Shown piece by piece: positions 8,735-16,775 of a DNA stretch of 64,000 nucleotides; position 1 is the first letter of the stretch, and every line of letters begins with the position of its first letter. The translations under genes were made by a program, and so were the position numbers. A model generated the notes under the pieces. The model did not search any database. It was given only the letters and a program-made list of their open reading frames with translations, and was not told the DNA's origin. The DNA comes from Novosphingobium acidiphilum DSM 19966 (GTDB taxonomy: Bacteria > Pseudomonadota > Alphaproteobacteria > Sphingomonadales > Sphingomonadaceae): contig NZ_AUBA01000014.1 in the NCBI RefSeq assembly GCF_000429005.1, positions 1-64,000 on the forward strand, written 5' to 3'.

Positions 8735-8763
8735 AAAAGGCGCCCGAAGGCGCCTTGTTTTTG
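8735..8763. terminator. Bidirectional terminator between lipoprotein and serine hydrolase genes
   Basis: A perfect stem AAGGCGCC (8737-8744) / GGCGCCTT (8749-8756) with a CGAA loop is flanked by A5 on the left and a T-rich run on the right. It can terminate the lipoprotein transcript on plus and the serine hydrolase transcript on minus. Confidence 0.9.
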
Positions 8764-8783
8764 CGAAACCGGTGCGCGCGCAG

Positions 8784-9758
8784 TCAGCGACGGCTTTGCT
8801 GCGCCTCGTAGTGCGGCGTGAACGGCGTATAACCATCATACAGCGCCCGGGTGATCTGCGCGATCAGCATCGCGTGCGATGTGTGCCCTTCGGGCCCCGC
8901 CACGAAAATGACCAGCGCCAGATGCCGCCCGTCGGGCAGGCGAATGATGCCGACATCATCGGTGACCCCCTGCAAAGTGCCCGTCTTGTGCGCAAACACG
9001 GTGCCATCGGGCAGGCCCGCACGCATCCGGTTCTTGCCGGTACTGGTGCGCGTCATCGTATCAAGCAGGACAGCGCGCGATTGCGGGCTAAGCGCGGTGC
9101 CCCGATCAATCGCCGCCAGCAGCGACAGCATCGCCCGCGGCGTGCTGGCATTGCGTGTATCGATTGTCGTTGCCGGGTTTACCCGGCCGTCGTCGCGCAC
9201 CAAAGTGGCGATCGTGCTGTCGACGTGCTGCCCGACGATTCCGGTGCGGGCAAGCCAGGCGTTGACCGCGCTGACCCCGCCGACTGCGGAGATCAGACCA
9301 TCGGTGGCATGATTGTCGCTGCGCGTGATCATCAGTTCCATCAGCTGCTGCGCCGACATCACCGGGCCCGGGCGCACCGGCGCCTGCGCCGATCGTGCGC
9401 CGCGTTCCGCCACGGGCATCATCATCGGCAGCGACTGGTCCAGCCGGTAGCGGCCCTGTTCGACACCCGTCAGAAAAGTGCCGGCCACCGCGATCTTGAC
9501 CGTGCTGGCCATCGGAAACGGCATGTCACCGTGGATCAGCACTTCGCCCCCGCCGTCAAGATCGGCCGCGGCCACCCCGACTCGGCCCCGCGCGCGCGCA
9601 ACGATCGATTCGATATTCTGCTGAATCGCCAGATCGCGCTGATCCTGAATGGTGACCGGGGCGCGGCTGTGCACGCTGGACGTGGTAACCAACAGCGCGC
9701 AAAAGGCCGCGACGGCGGCAAGTGCGGGGACAAAAGTTCGTGGCGTGCGGCGCGGCAT
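8784..9758 (-). CDS. Class A beta-lactamase-family serine hydrolase
   Basis: 324 residues from the ATG at 9758, with an N-terminal hydrophobic export segment (about 10-25). The class A signatures are present and ordered: STVK with Ser85/Lys88, SDN at 147-149 and HKTG at 257-260. No glutamate occurs between SDN and KTG, so the omega-loop general base (Glu166 in TEM) is missing. The family is therefore clear, but efficient beta-lactam hydrolysis is doubtful; a penicillin-binding, slow hydrolase or other acyl-enzyme role is possible. It ends at a bidirectional terminator. Confidence 0.85.
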   Translation of the reverse strand: MPRRTPRTFVPALAAVAAFCALLVTTSSVHSRAPVTIQDQRDLAIQQNIESIVARARGRVGVAAADLDGGGEVLIHGDMPFPMASTVKIAVAGTFLTGVEQGRYRLDQSLPMMMPVAERGARSAQAPVRPGPVMSAQQLMELMITRSDNHATDGLISAVGGVSAVNAWLARTGIVGQHVDSTIATLVRDDGRVNPATTIDTRNASTPRAMLSLLAAIDRGTALSPQSRAVLLDTMTRTSTGKNRMRAGLPDGTVFAHKTGTLQGVTDDVGIIRLPDGRHLALVIFVAGPEGHTSHAMLIAQITRALYDGYTPFTPHYEAQQSRR

Positions 9759-9916
9759 GTAAGACCCTGATCGGCAGCGCGCGAGCGGCGGCAACGCGGA
9801 TCGCCCCGATTTTGACCGCGTGTCTAACCGATTGTGATTCGCGCGCAAACCCCTGCGGTAATCATCCGGACGCGGGCGACGGGCGGACTGGCTTGACGCG
9901 CATTCGGCGCTGGACT

Positions 9917-9932
9917 TTAATTGATCGATTAA
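9917..9932. promoter_or_regulatory. Palindromic operator upstream of the phosphotransferase/acyl-CoA dehydrogenase operon
   Basis: TTAATTGATCGATTAA, 43 bases upstream of the phosphotransferase start. Including flanks (CTTTAATYGATYGATTAAGG) it matches, in the same orientation to its gene, the site at 57182-57197 before the two-SDR operon. Its size and symmetry suit a TetR-family repressor of fatty-acyl or lipid degradation genes; the regulator itself is not visible here. Confidence 0.6.
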
Positions 9933-9975
9933 GGATAGTTTCCCGAGCCCGGTCAATCGGGCCGATGGAGGATGC

Positions 9976-11316
9976 ATGACCGACGATGCCGCCACCCTCG
10001 CACACGGGCTGGCCAAGGCCATGGCGCGTGCGGGCCATGCCGGCGGGATCGACGATCTGCGCCGGCTGAGCGGCGGCGCCAACATGGAATCGTGGCTGTT
10101 CGCGTGCGCCGGCCGCCGCTTTGTGCTGCGCCGCGCGCCGTCGGCGCAATGGCTGGCCGGACGCAGCCTGACCATGGTTGACGAGGCGCGCCTGATTCGC
10201 CTGGCCAGGGCCGGCGGGGTGCCGGCGCCCGACGTGGTGGTGGAACTGTGCCCCGACGATGCGCTGGGCATCGGGTTCGTGATGGCGTGTCTTGAGGGCA
10301 CCGCCGATCCCGAGGCGGTGCTGGCGTCACCCCCGGCGCTGGCGGCTGAAATCGCTGCGGCAATGGCAAAAATCCATGCGCTTGATGCGGCGCAGGCCGA
10401 TCATCTGCCCGTGCTCGATGCTGCAACCGGCATTGCCAGGCTTTGCGAACAGTTTGCGGCCGCAGGCGGCGATCGCCCGATCATCGCGCTGGGGCTGGCA
10501 TGGCTTCGCGTCAACTGTCCGCCAAAGGTGCCGCTGTGTGTGGTCCATGGCGATCTGCGCATCGGCAATGTGATGGTCGATCAGGGACACCTGACCGGTG
10601 TGCTCGACTGGGAACTGGCGCACCTGGGCGATGGGCACGAGGATCTGGCCTATGGCTGCATGACAGTCTGGCGATTCGGGCGGCTGGACAAACAGGGCCT
10701 GGGCCTGACGGATCTGGCCGATCTGGTGCACGCCTACCGCCGCGCCGGGGGGGAACGGTTTGACCCGGCACGATTCCGGTTCTGGCTGATCTATCGCACG
10801 GTGTGGTGGGCGCTGGGCTGTCTCGACATGGGCAAAGCCTGGCGGTCGGGGGCGGACCGTTCGCTGGAACGCGTGGTGGTGGCCCGCCGCGCCGCCGAGC
10901 AGGAGCTTGACCTGCTGCTGTTGCTAGAAGACGACGCGCCAGAGGCCGAACGCGCGCGCGTCCTGCCCCCTGCACCGGCCGCATCGCCACAGCCGGCGGG
11001 CGAACCCGATGCCGGCGAAATCCTGACCGCAATTTCCGAATGGCTGGCCGCAACGGTCAAGCCGCGCCTCGACGGGCGCGAACGTTGGGAACTGGCCGTG
11101 GCGCAAAACGCGCTGGGCATTGTCCGGCGCGAACTGGCCGGTCGTGCGGCACCGTGCGATCGCGTCATGGCGCAGGCGATTCTCGATGGCACTGCGGGCC
11201 TTGCTACACCTGGCCTGCTGGCCGATCTCAAACGCCGTGCGCTGACCACGCTGGCCTCTGACATGCCGAAATATCCCGCGTTGGCCCGGGCCCGCGCGCT
11301 ATGGGAGACACGCTGA
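9976..11316 (+). CDS. Phosphotransferase-family protein with C-terminal DUF6285-like domain
   Basis: 446 residues, ATG at 9976 behind GATGGAGGATGC. The APH/choline-kinase fold fills the first ~320 residues, with the catalytic loop VVHGDLRIGN and the metal-binding segment VLDWELAHLGDGHEDLAYG. The C-terminal ~100 residues (ILTAISEWLAATVKPRLDGR onwards) resemble the DUF6285 domain found beside acyl-CoA dehydrogenases. Such pairs are compared with human ACAD10/ACAD11, whose kinase domain phosphorylates 4-hydroxyacyl-CoAs for beta-oxidation; a similar role is inferred. The acyl-CoA dehydrogenase start overlaps its stop. Confidence 0.88.
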   Translation: MTDDAATLAHGLAKAMARAGHAGGIDDLRRLSGGANMESWLFACAGRRFVLRRAPSAQWLAGRSLTMVDEARLIRLARAGGVPAPDVVVELCPDDALGIGFVMACLEGTADPEAVLASPPALAAEIAAAMAKIHALDAAQADHLPVLDAATGIARLCEQFAAAGGDRPIIALGLAWLRVNCPPKVPLCVVHGDLRIGNVMVDQGHLTGVLDWELAHLGDGHEDLAYGCMTVWRFGRLDKQGLGLTDLADLVHAYRRAGGERFDPARFRFWLIYRTVWWALGCLDMGKAWRSGADRSLERVVVARRAAEQELDLLLLLEDDAPEAERARVLPPAPAASPQPAGEPDAGEILTAISEWLAATVKPRLDGRERWELAVAQNALGIVRRELAGRAAPCDRVMAQAILDGTAGLATPGLLADLKRRALTTLASDMPKYPALARARALWETR

Positions 11317-12596
11317 TGGATTTTGACCTGCCCGCAGATCTTGTTGCCTATCTGGCCGAACTCGACACCTTCATCGCGGCAGAGATCAGGCCGTTGGAGG
11401 CTGCGGATGACAACATCCGCTTTTTCGATCACCGCCGCGAATGGGCGCGCACCGACTTCGACAATGGTGGGTTGCCGCGCCACGAATGGGAAGATCTGCT
11501 GGCGCAGGCCACCCGGCGGTCCGACCGCGCCGGGCACTGGCGTTTTTCCGCGCCGAAAAAGTATGGCGGCAAAGACGGGTCCAATCTGTGGATGGCGGTA
11601 ATCCGCGAACATTTTGCCGCGCAAGGCCTGGGCCTGCACAACGATCTGCAGAACGAACATTCGATTGTCGGCAATTTTCCGTTCGTTGCGATGTTCGAAC
11701 ATTTCGGCACGCCCGAACAGCAGCAGGAATTCATTGTCGGCGGGTTCGAACGCACCCGCCGTGCCGCGTTCGGCCTGACCGAGCCGGGTCACGGGTCTGA
11801 CGCGACGCATATGGAAACCCGCGCGGTGCCCGAAGTGCGCGACGGGGTGCCGGGCTGGCGTATCGATGGCGAAAAGATGTGGACCACGGGCATGCACGTG
11901 GCGACGCATTGCGCGACGTTTGCCCGCACCGGTGGCAACGATGGCGATGCGCGCGGGATCACCTGTTTTCTGGTGCCCAACCCCACGCCAGGTCTGGTGA
12001 TCGAGGAATATCTGTGGACGTTCAACATGCCCACCGACCATCCGCGGGTGTCCTTCACCAATGTGTGGGTGCCCGATAGCGCGATCCTTGGCCCGGTGGG
12101 CGGTGGCCTGGCAATCGCGCAAAGCTTTGTACACCAGAACCGTATTCGCCAGGCCGCCTCGTCGCTGGGCGCAGCCAGCTACTGCATCGCCGAATCGGTG
12201 CGCTATGCCCGCGAACGGAAACCGTTCGGCCAGGAACTGGCGCGCAACCAGGCGATCCAGTTTCCGCTGGTGGAACTGGCGACGCAGGCCGAAATGCTGC
12301 GCCTGCTGATCCGCAAGACGGCGTGGGAGATGGACCGCCTGGATCACAAGGCGATCGAGCGCGAACTGTCGGACAAAGTGTCGATGTGCAATTACTGGGC
12401 CAATCGGCTGTGCTGTGAAGCGGCCGATCGCGCGATGCAGGTGCATGGCGGCATCGGCTATTCGCGGCACAAGCCGTTTGAACACATCTATCGCCACCAC
12501 CGCCGGTATCGCATCACCGAAGGATCCGAAGAGATCCAGATGCGCAAAGTGGCGGGGTTCCTGTTCGGCTATATGGGGCCTGACAAGACACGCTGA
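11316..12596 (+). CDS. Acyl-CoA dehydrogenase family protein (ACAD10/11-like)
   Basis: A flavoprotein of about 426 residues oxidising or eliminating on acyl-CoA thioesters. The start at 11316 overlaps the previous stop as TGATG and is preceded by GGGAGA; an in-frame ATG at 11301 is the alternative. The middle domain has AFGLTEPGHGSDATHMETRA, and the C-terminal FAD-binding part has HGGIGYSRHKPFEHIYRHH followed by RITEGSEEIQMRKVAG, typical of the ACAD11 group. Its coupling to the phosphotransferase suggests catabolism of 4-hydroxy acids or a similar lipid. The operon is probably controlled through the palindrome at 9917. Confidence 0.92.
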   Translation: MDFDLPADLVAYLAELDTFIAAEIRPLEAADDNIRFFDHRREWARTDFDNGGLPRHEWEDLLAQATRRSDRAGHWRFSAPKKYGGKDGSNLWMAVIREHFAAQGLGLHNDLQNEHSIVGNFPFVAMFEHFGTPEQQQEFIVGGFERTRRAAFGLTEPGHGSDATHMETRAVPEVRDGVPGWRIDGEKMWTTGMHVATHCATFARTGGNDGDARGITCFLVPNPTPGLVIEEYLWTFNMPTDHPRVSFTNVWVPDSAILGPVGGGLAIAQSFVHQNRIRQAASSLGAASYCIAESVRYARERKPFGQELARNQAIQFPLVELATQAEMLRLLIRKTAWEMDRLDHKAIERELSDKVSMCNYWANRLCCEAADRAMQVHGGIGYSRHKPFEHIYRHHRRYRITEGSEEIQMRKVAGFLFGYMGPDKTR

Positions 12597-12619
12597 TCCG
12601 GGCTGTCTGCGAAAACGAT

Positions 12620-13837
12620 TTACACCCCGGCGGCGGCGTTCAGCGCGTCGGCCAGGTCGGTGCGTTCCCACGGGAACAGATCGCCCTGGGCCTTGCGACC
12701 GAAATGGCCATAGGCGGCGGTGGGCGAATAGATCGGCTTGTTCAGCGACAGCGCGGTGCGGATGCCGCGCGGGGTCAGCCCGCCCAGCCGGTCGCGCGCG
12801 ACGGTCGTGACCACGGTTTCCAGATCGCCATCGGCAATCACCCCGGTGCCGTGGGTGTCGATATAAAGCGACAAGGGTTCGGACACGCCGATGGCATAGG
12901 CCACCTGGATCGTGCAGCGCCGCGCCAGGCCGGAAGCGACCACGTTCTTCGCCAGATAGCGGGTGACATAGGCGGCCGACCGGTCGACTTTGGTCGGGTC
13001 CTTGCCCGAAAAGGCGCCGCCGCCGTGCGGGCTGGCTCCGCCGTAGGTATCCACAATGATCTTGCGCCCGGTCAGCCCGGCATCGCCATCGGGTCCACCC
13101 ACGACAAAGCTGCCGGTCGGGTTGATATGATAGACCGTGTTGGCGGTCAGCAGGTGCGCCGGGATCACTTTGGCAATCGCGCCCTTGACCCAGGCCTTGA
13201 GCTGCGCGTCGTTTTCGCCTTCGTCCCAACCGGCCTTGTGCTGGGTCGATACCACGATCGCGGTTGCCTCTACCGGTTCGCCACCGGCAAAGCGCAGCGT
13301 GACCTGGCTTTTGGCATCGGGCTCAAGGAACGGAGCCGCGCCCGAATGGCGATCATCGGCCAGTTGCTGCAGGATCTTGTGGCTGTAATCCAGCGTGGCC
13401 GGCATCAGGTCGGGGGTTTCATCGCAGGCAAAGCCGAACATGATGCCCTGGTCGCCCGCGCCTTCGTCCTTGTTGTCGCCCGCATCGACACCCTGGGCGA
13501 TATTCAGCGACTGCCCGTGCAGGTTGTTTTCAAAGCGAAGGTTCTGCCAATGAAAACCGGCCTGTTCGTAACCGATGCGCCGCACCGTGGCGCGCACCAC
13601 CTGTTCGATTTCCTCGGGCACACCGGGCGCCCACTGGCCGTCTTCGTAGATGCCCTTGCCGCGGATTTCACCCGCCAGCACGACCAGCTGCGTCGTGGTC
13701 AGCGTTTCGCAGGCGATCCGCGCCTCGGGATCCTTGGTCAGGAACAGATCGACAATCGCGTCGCTGATCTGGTCGGCGACTTTGTCGGGATGGCCCTCGG
13801 ACACGCTTTCGGAAGTGAACAGGTAGTCGCTGCGCAT
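12620..13837 (-). CDS. metK: S-adenosylmethionine synthase
   Basis: Makes S-adenosylmethionine from methionine and ATP. It has 405 residues from the ATG at 13837 (MRSDYLFTSESVSEGHPDK). Signature segments include GHPDKVADQISD with the catalytic His, the hexapeptide GAGDQG, and GGGAFSGKDPTKVDRSAAY for phosphate and metal binding. It lies downstream of lnt on the same strand, separated by 37 bases that hold a perfect palindrome overlapping the likely promoter/leader. It is convergent with the acyl-CoA dehydrogenase. Confidence 0.98.
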   Translation of the reverse strand: MRSDYLFTSESVSEGHPDKVADQISDAIVDLFLTKDPEARIACETLTTTQLVVLAGEIRGKGIYEDGQWAPGVPEEIEQVVRATVRRIGYEQAGFHWQNLRFENNLHGQSLNIAQGVDAGDNKDEGAGDQGIMFGFACDETPDLMPATLDYSHKILQQLADDRHSGAAPFLEPDAKSQVTLRFAGGEPVEATAIVVSTQHKAGWDEGENDAQLKAWVKGAIAKVIPAHLLTANTVYHINPTGSFVVGGPDGDAGLTGRKIIVDTYGGASPHGGGAFSGKDPTKVDRSAAYVTRYLAKNVVASGLARRCTIQVAYAIGVSEPLSLYIDTHGTGVIADGDLETVVTTVARDRLGGLTPRGIRTALSLNKPIYSPTAAYGHFGRKAQGDLFPWERTDLADALNAAAGV

Positions 13838-13845
13838 TGCCACAC

Positions 13846-13867
13846 CATATAAAGGATTCTTTATATG
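13846..13867. promoter_or_regulatory. Palindromic operator upstream of metK (SahR-like candidate)
   Basis: A perfect 9-base inverted repeat, CATATAAAG / CTTTATATG, around GATT, ending nine bases before the metK start. ArsR-type regulators responding to S-adenosylhomocysteine (SahR) are known to control metK and SAM-recycling genes in proteobacteria, and the AT-rich half sites resemble what I remember of their operators. The assignment to SahR is inference; the palindrome itself is directly seen. Confidence 0.7.
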
Positions 13868-13874
13868 ACGCCCC

Positions 13875-15491
13875 TTAGCGCGACTTGCGCCGTGTGGCAA
13901 CCAGCCCGCACACAAGAACAACTACGGCCCAGCCAAGCGAGAGAATGTTACCAAGCCGTGCAAACACCGTCGGCGCGCGCGCCTGTGGCACAAATCCGTC
14001 GACCCGCGCCGCCACGCCGTGGGCGATCGCCTGGCGCACGCCGCCGCCCGGATCGATCACTGCACTGATCCCGGTGGTGGTCGAACGCAGCACGGGCAGG
14101 CCTTCCTCGATGGCCCGCAGCCGCGCCTGGGCCAGATGCTGCGGCGGGCCCCAGGCACCGAACCAGCCGTCGTTCGATGGGTTGAACAGGTAATCGGGGC
14201 GATTTGCGCGGTCGGCAACATGGCCGGGAAACACGATCTCGTAACAGATCTGGAACCCTGCACGGCCCCAGCCGCCCCGCGCCGGCGTGCCCAGGTCGAT
14301 CGTGCGCGGACCAGGCCCGGGCGCGAAATCGAGATCGCCCGACACCAGTCGCGACAGGCCGATCGGTGTCAGCCATGATCGCAAGGGCAGGTATTCGCCA
14401 AACGGCACCAGGTGCGCCTTGGCATAACCGCCGCGCAAGGTGCCCGCCGGATCGATCAGCGTGATCACGTTCCACGCGCCCCTGACCTGCCGGTTGGTGA
14501 CGACAAGATCGGTGGCGCCGGTCATCAGCAGGCTGTTTGCGCCGATGACCCGCCCCATGCGTTCGCGCGCCAGCGCGGGATCGCCGCCAAAGGTGGTCTG
14601 ATCGTACCAGGTCTGATCATAGCCCGGGCGAAGATAGTCGGGTATTGCGCCCTCGGGCCAAAGCACGATCCGCGGCCCCGTCCCATCTGCCGCGATCCGG
14701 CCGGAAAGTCCGGCCAGGACACGAAACTGGGCTTCGAAAAGACGCTGATCGTTGATCTGATCCTGCGCCAGATCGGGCTGCACCAGGGTATAGGCAAGGC
14801 GGCTGTCGCGCTGATCACCGGCAATCGGCAGCAGCATCAGCCCGATCGGCACCGTTGCCAGGGCCAGCGCCGCGATCCGTTGCCCGCGCAACCCCGCACG
14901 CATCGCCGCGTACCAGGCCCCGGCCAGCAGCACGACCAGCCCCGACAGGCCATACGTGCCGCACCACGCGGCAAGGCTGGCCAGGCCGGGCCGATCAAAC
15001 GGACCCAGCGCCACTGCGCCCAGCGGATTCCAGGGAAAGCCGGTAAAGACCCAACCGCGCAGCCATTCGCCCACGATCCACCATGCAGCCAATCCGGGCA
15101 CCACCGCGACGGCAAAGCGCCGGCGCAGCCATGCCGCGCCCCAGGCGGCCAGGGCCGGATAGATCGCCAGAAACAGGCCCAGCAGGACCACTGCGATCCA
15201 GCCGAGCCACGCCGGCATCTGCGCCTGATAGGTAAAGGCGGTGGCGATCCAGCAATTGCCGACGGCAAAAATACCGACGCCGAACAACCACCCGGTCAGC
15301 GCGGCATGGCGCGGGCACGGCGCAGCGTCGATCATGAGGATCAGCGCCGCCACGCCTGCCAGCGTGGCCGGCCACAGCATCAGCGGCTGAAAACCGCACG
15401 CGGCAAGGGCCCCTGCGAACAGCGGCAACAACCAGCGGATTACACCGGCGCGCAGCACCGCGCCGGGATGCGCATCGGTCGGTTTACGCAT
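13875..15491 (-). CDS. lnt: Apolipoprotein N-acyltransferase
   Basis: An inner-membrane enzyme adding the third acyl chain to lipoproteins. It has 538 residues: several hydrophobic helices in the first ~200, then a nitrilase-type periplasmic domain with the Glu-Lys-Cys triad in WPEGAIPDY, GYAKAHLVPFGEYLP and FQICYEIVFPG, and one C-terminal helix. The ATG at 15491 lies 17 bases after the DUF4167 gene. It probably shares a transcript with DUF4167 and may read into metK. Confidence 0.96.
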   Translation of the reverse strand: MRKPTDAHPGAVLRAGVIRWLLPLFAGALAACGFQPLMLWPATLAGVAALILMIDAAPCPRHAALTGWLFGVGIFAVGNCWIATAFTYQAQMPAWLGWIAVVLLGLFLAIYPALAAWGAAWLRRRFAVAVVPGLAAWWIVGEWLRGWVFTGFPWNPLGAVALGPFDRPGLASLAAWCGTYGLSGLVVLLAGAWYAAMRAGLRGQRIAALALATVPIGLMLLPIAGDQRDSRLAYTLVQPDLAQDQINDQRLFEAQFRVLAGLSGRIAADGTGPRIVLWPEGAIPDYLRPGYDQTWYDQTTFGGDPALARERMGRVIGANSLLMTGATDLVVTNRQVRGAWNVITLIDPAGTLRGGYAKAHLVPFGEYLPLRSWLTPIGLSRLVSGDLDFAPGPGPRTIDLGTPARGGWGRAGFQICYEIVFPGHVADRANRPDYLFNPSNDGWFGAWGPPQHLAQARLRAIEEGLPVLRSTTTGISAVIDPGGGVRQAIAHGVAARVDGFVPQARAPTVFARLGNILSLGWAVVVLVCGLVATRRKSR

Positions 15492-15508
15492 CCCGGATCA
15501 GGTCCCGA

Positions 15509-16483
15509 TCAGCCTTCGTCGACAGGCAGCGGGTTCTTGCGCGGGCGGCCGCGCTTTTTGGGTGCGGGGGAATCCGCCTCGGCGGATTCGATCGGTGATG
15601 GTGCGGATGCAGGCGCCGGCGCGGCGGTGGCGGCGCGCAGCGTGCGCGAACGCTCGGCACGAACCGGGGCCTCGTCGATCACTTCGCTGCGCGGGCCAAT
15701 CGCGGGGGGCAGGCTGGCCGGATCGAAGCGCGGTGCGGGTTCGGCGGCTTCTGGCTGTGCATCGGCGAAATTGCGCGGCGGACGCGGCGCATCGTTTTCG
15801 CCGCGACGACCGCCACGGCGATCGTTGTTGCGGCCACGCTGGCCGCGGGCATCGCGCACAAACGGATTGTCGGACGCCGAAGTGATCGGTTCGCCTTCGA
15901 CCACGCGCGGCCCTTCGGGCGGCGCCGCGTCGGTTACTGCGGGTTCGGGCGCGCGATAGCGCGAATCGCGATCCTGCCGCGGTTCACGGTCCTGGCGCGG
16001 TTCGCGATCCTGGCGTGGTTCGCGATAATCGCGCTGCTCACGCTCGGGCCGCGGTTCACGATCGTCGCGGCGGGGGGCCTGCGGCGCACGTTCGAAGGTC
16101 GGAAAATCGCGATCGACACCGAATTCCATCGAATCGTCTTCGCCGTCGGCATCCTGCCAGTTGTCGCCGCTGACACTGCCACCGGCGGGATAGGGCTGAC
16201 CATAGGCTGCCCCGCCGTTCTGGCGCAGGCGCTGTTCTTCCTGGCGGACGCGGGTATCGGCCACGACGCGAAAATAGTGATCGGCAAATTGCAGATAGTA
16301 TTCCGCCTGGACCCGATCGCCGTTGAGATGCGCGTCTTGCGCCATCTTGCGATATTTTTCCAGCATCTGCGGGGCATTGCCCCGGGCACGGCTGTCAATA
16401 CGGTTGATCTGCTGCCCACCGTTCTGCGGGCGGTTGTTGTTCCCGCGACCGCGCCGACGGTTGTTTCCACGATTGTTGTTCAA
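15509..16483 (-). CDS. DUF4167 domain protein, low-complexity RNA-binding-like
   Basis: About 324 residues. The conserved DUF4167 part lies at the N-terminus: an Arg/Asn/Gly-rich leader (RGNNRRRGRGNNNR) and then QMLEKYRKMAQDAHLNGDRVQAEYYLQFADHYF-type sequence, shared across alphaproteobacteria. The remainder is disordered and charged, with a tandem (EPRQDR)n stretch. A TTG start at 16483 is preferred because AAGGA sits ten bases upstream; a GTG nine bases earlier is an alternative but is too close to that Shine-Dalgarno. The function is unproven; the composition suggests nucleic-acid binding. Confidence 0.85.
   Translation of the reverse strand: MNNNRGNNRRRGRGNNNRPQNGGQQINRIDSRARGNAPQMLEKYRKMAQDAHLNGDRVQAEYYLQFADHYFRVVADTRVRQEEQRLRQNGGAAYGQPYPAGGSVSGDNWQDADGEDDSMEFGVDRDFPTFERAPQAPRRDDREPRPEREQRDYREPRQDREPRQDREPRQDRDSRYRAPEPAVTDAAPPEGPRVVEGEPITSASDNPFVRDARGQRGRNNDRRGGRRGENDAPRPPRNFADAQPEAAEPAPRFDPASLPPAIGPRSEVIDEAPVRAERSRTLRAATAAPAPASAPSPIESAEADSPAPKKRGRPRKNPLPVDEG
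15960..16070 (-). repeat. 18-base tandem repeat inside the DUF4167 gene
   Basis: About three to four imperfect 18-base units encode repeated EPRQDR hexapeptides, with related REQRDYR and EPRPER variants next to them. It is an in-frame coding microrepeat expected to vary in copy number, not a CRISPR-like array. Confidence 0.7.
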
Positions 16484-16775
16484 GTCAGGCACGTCCTTGT
16501 TTCGGCGGGCTTTTCACAGGGCTTGTCCGGAATTTTCAGGAAACAGCCCAGATGCAGCGCAACCTTTGCCTACGCTCCCACGCCGTTGCACATACGGGGC
16601 GGGTAAAACCCAGCACTTGCCTTGCACCGGTGTAACACCGGCCAAGCGTTGCAAATGGTGGAGCAGACCGGGGGTGGGAAGCGATCATCCACCCCGCTGT
16701 CTGTGCTGCTAATTAGTGGGGCTGTTGCAGCTTGCCAAGTGAAATATTCGGTCAAATTTCATGAATTTGGGCAAT
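16484..16775. other. Intergenic region between prmC and DUF4167
   Basis: 292 bases, likely the promoter/leader of the DUF4167-lnt transcript. Short structures visible are CACCGGTGTAACACCGG near 16625-16642 and an AT-rich repeat CAAATTTCATGAATTTG near 16753-16769. No open frame here has a plausible ribosome binding site or a recognisable product. Confidence 0.4.

Noticed and set aside
9917..9932. CtrA full site (TTAA-N7-TTAA) before the phosphotransferase gene
   Set aside because: The spacing is N8, and the near-identical partner site at 57182-57197 is a GAT-containing palindrome, so a different regulator fits better.
13838..13874. SAM riboswitch upstream of metK
   Set aside because: Only 37 bases separate lnt and metK, and they are occupied by a simple palindrome; no SAM-II, SAM-V or SAM/SAH aptamer features are visible.
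15960..16070. CRISPR-like short repeats
   Set aside because: The repeats are contiguous 18-base coding units in frame with DUF4167, with no spacers.
16570..16755. Small minus-strand reading frame between prmC and DUF4167
   Set aside because: The predicted peptide is Cys/Pro-rich with no ribosome binding site and no signature; it looks like chance.
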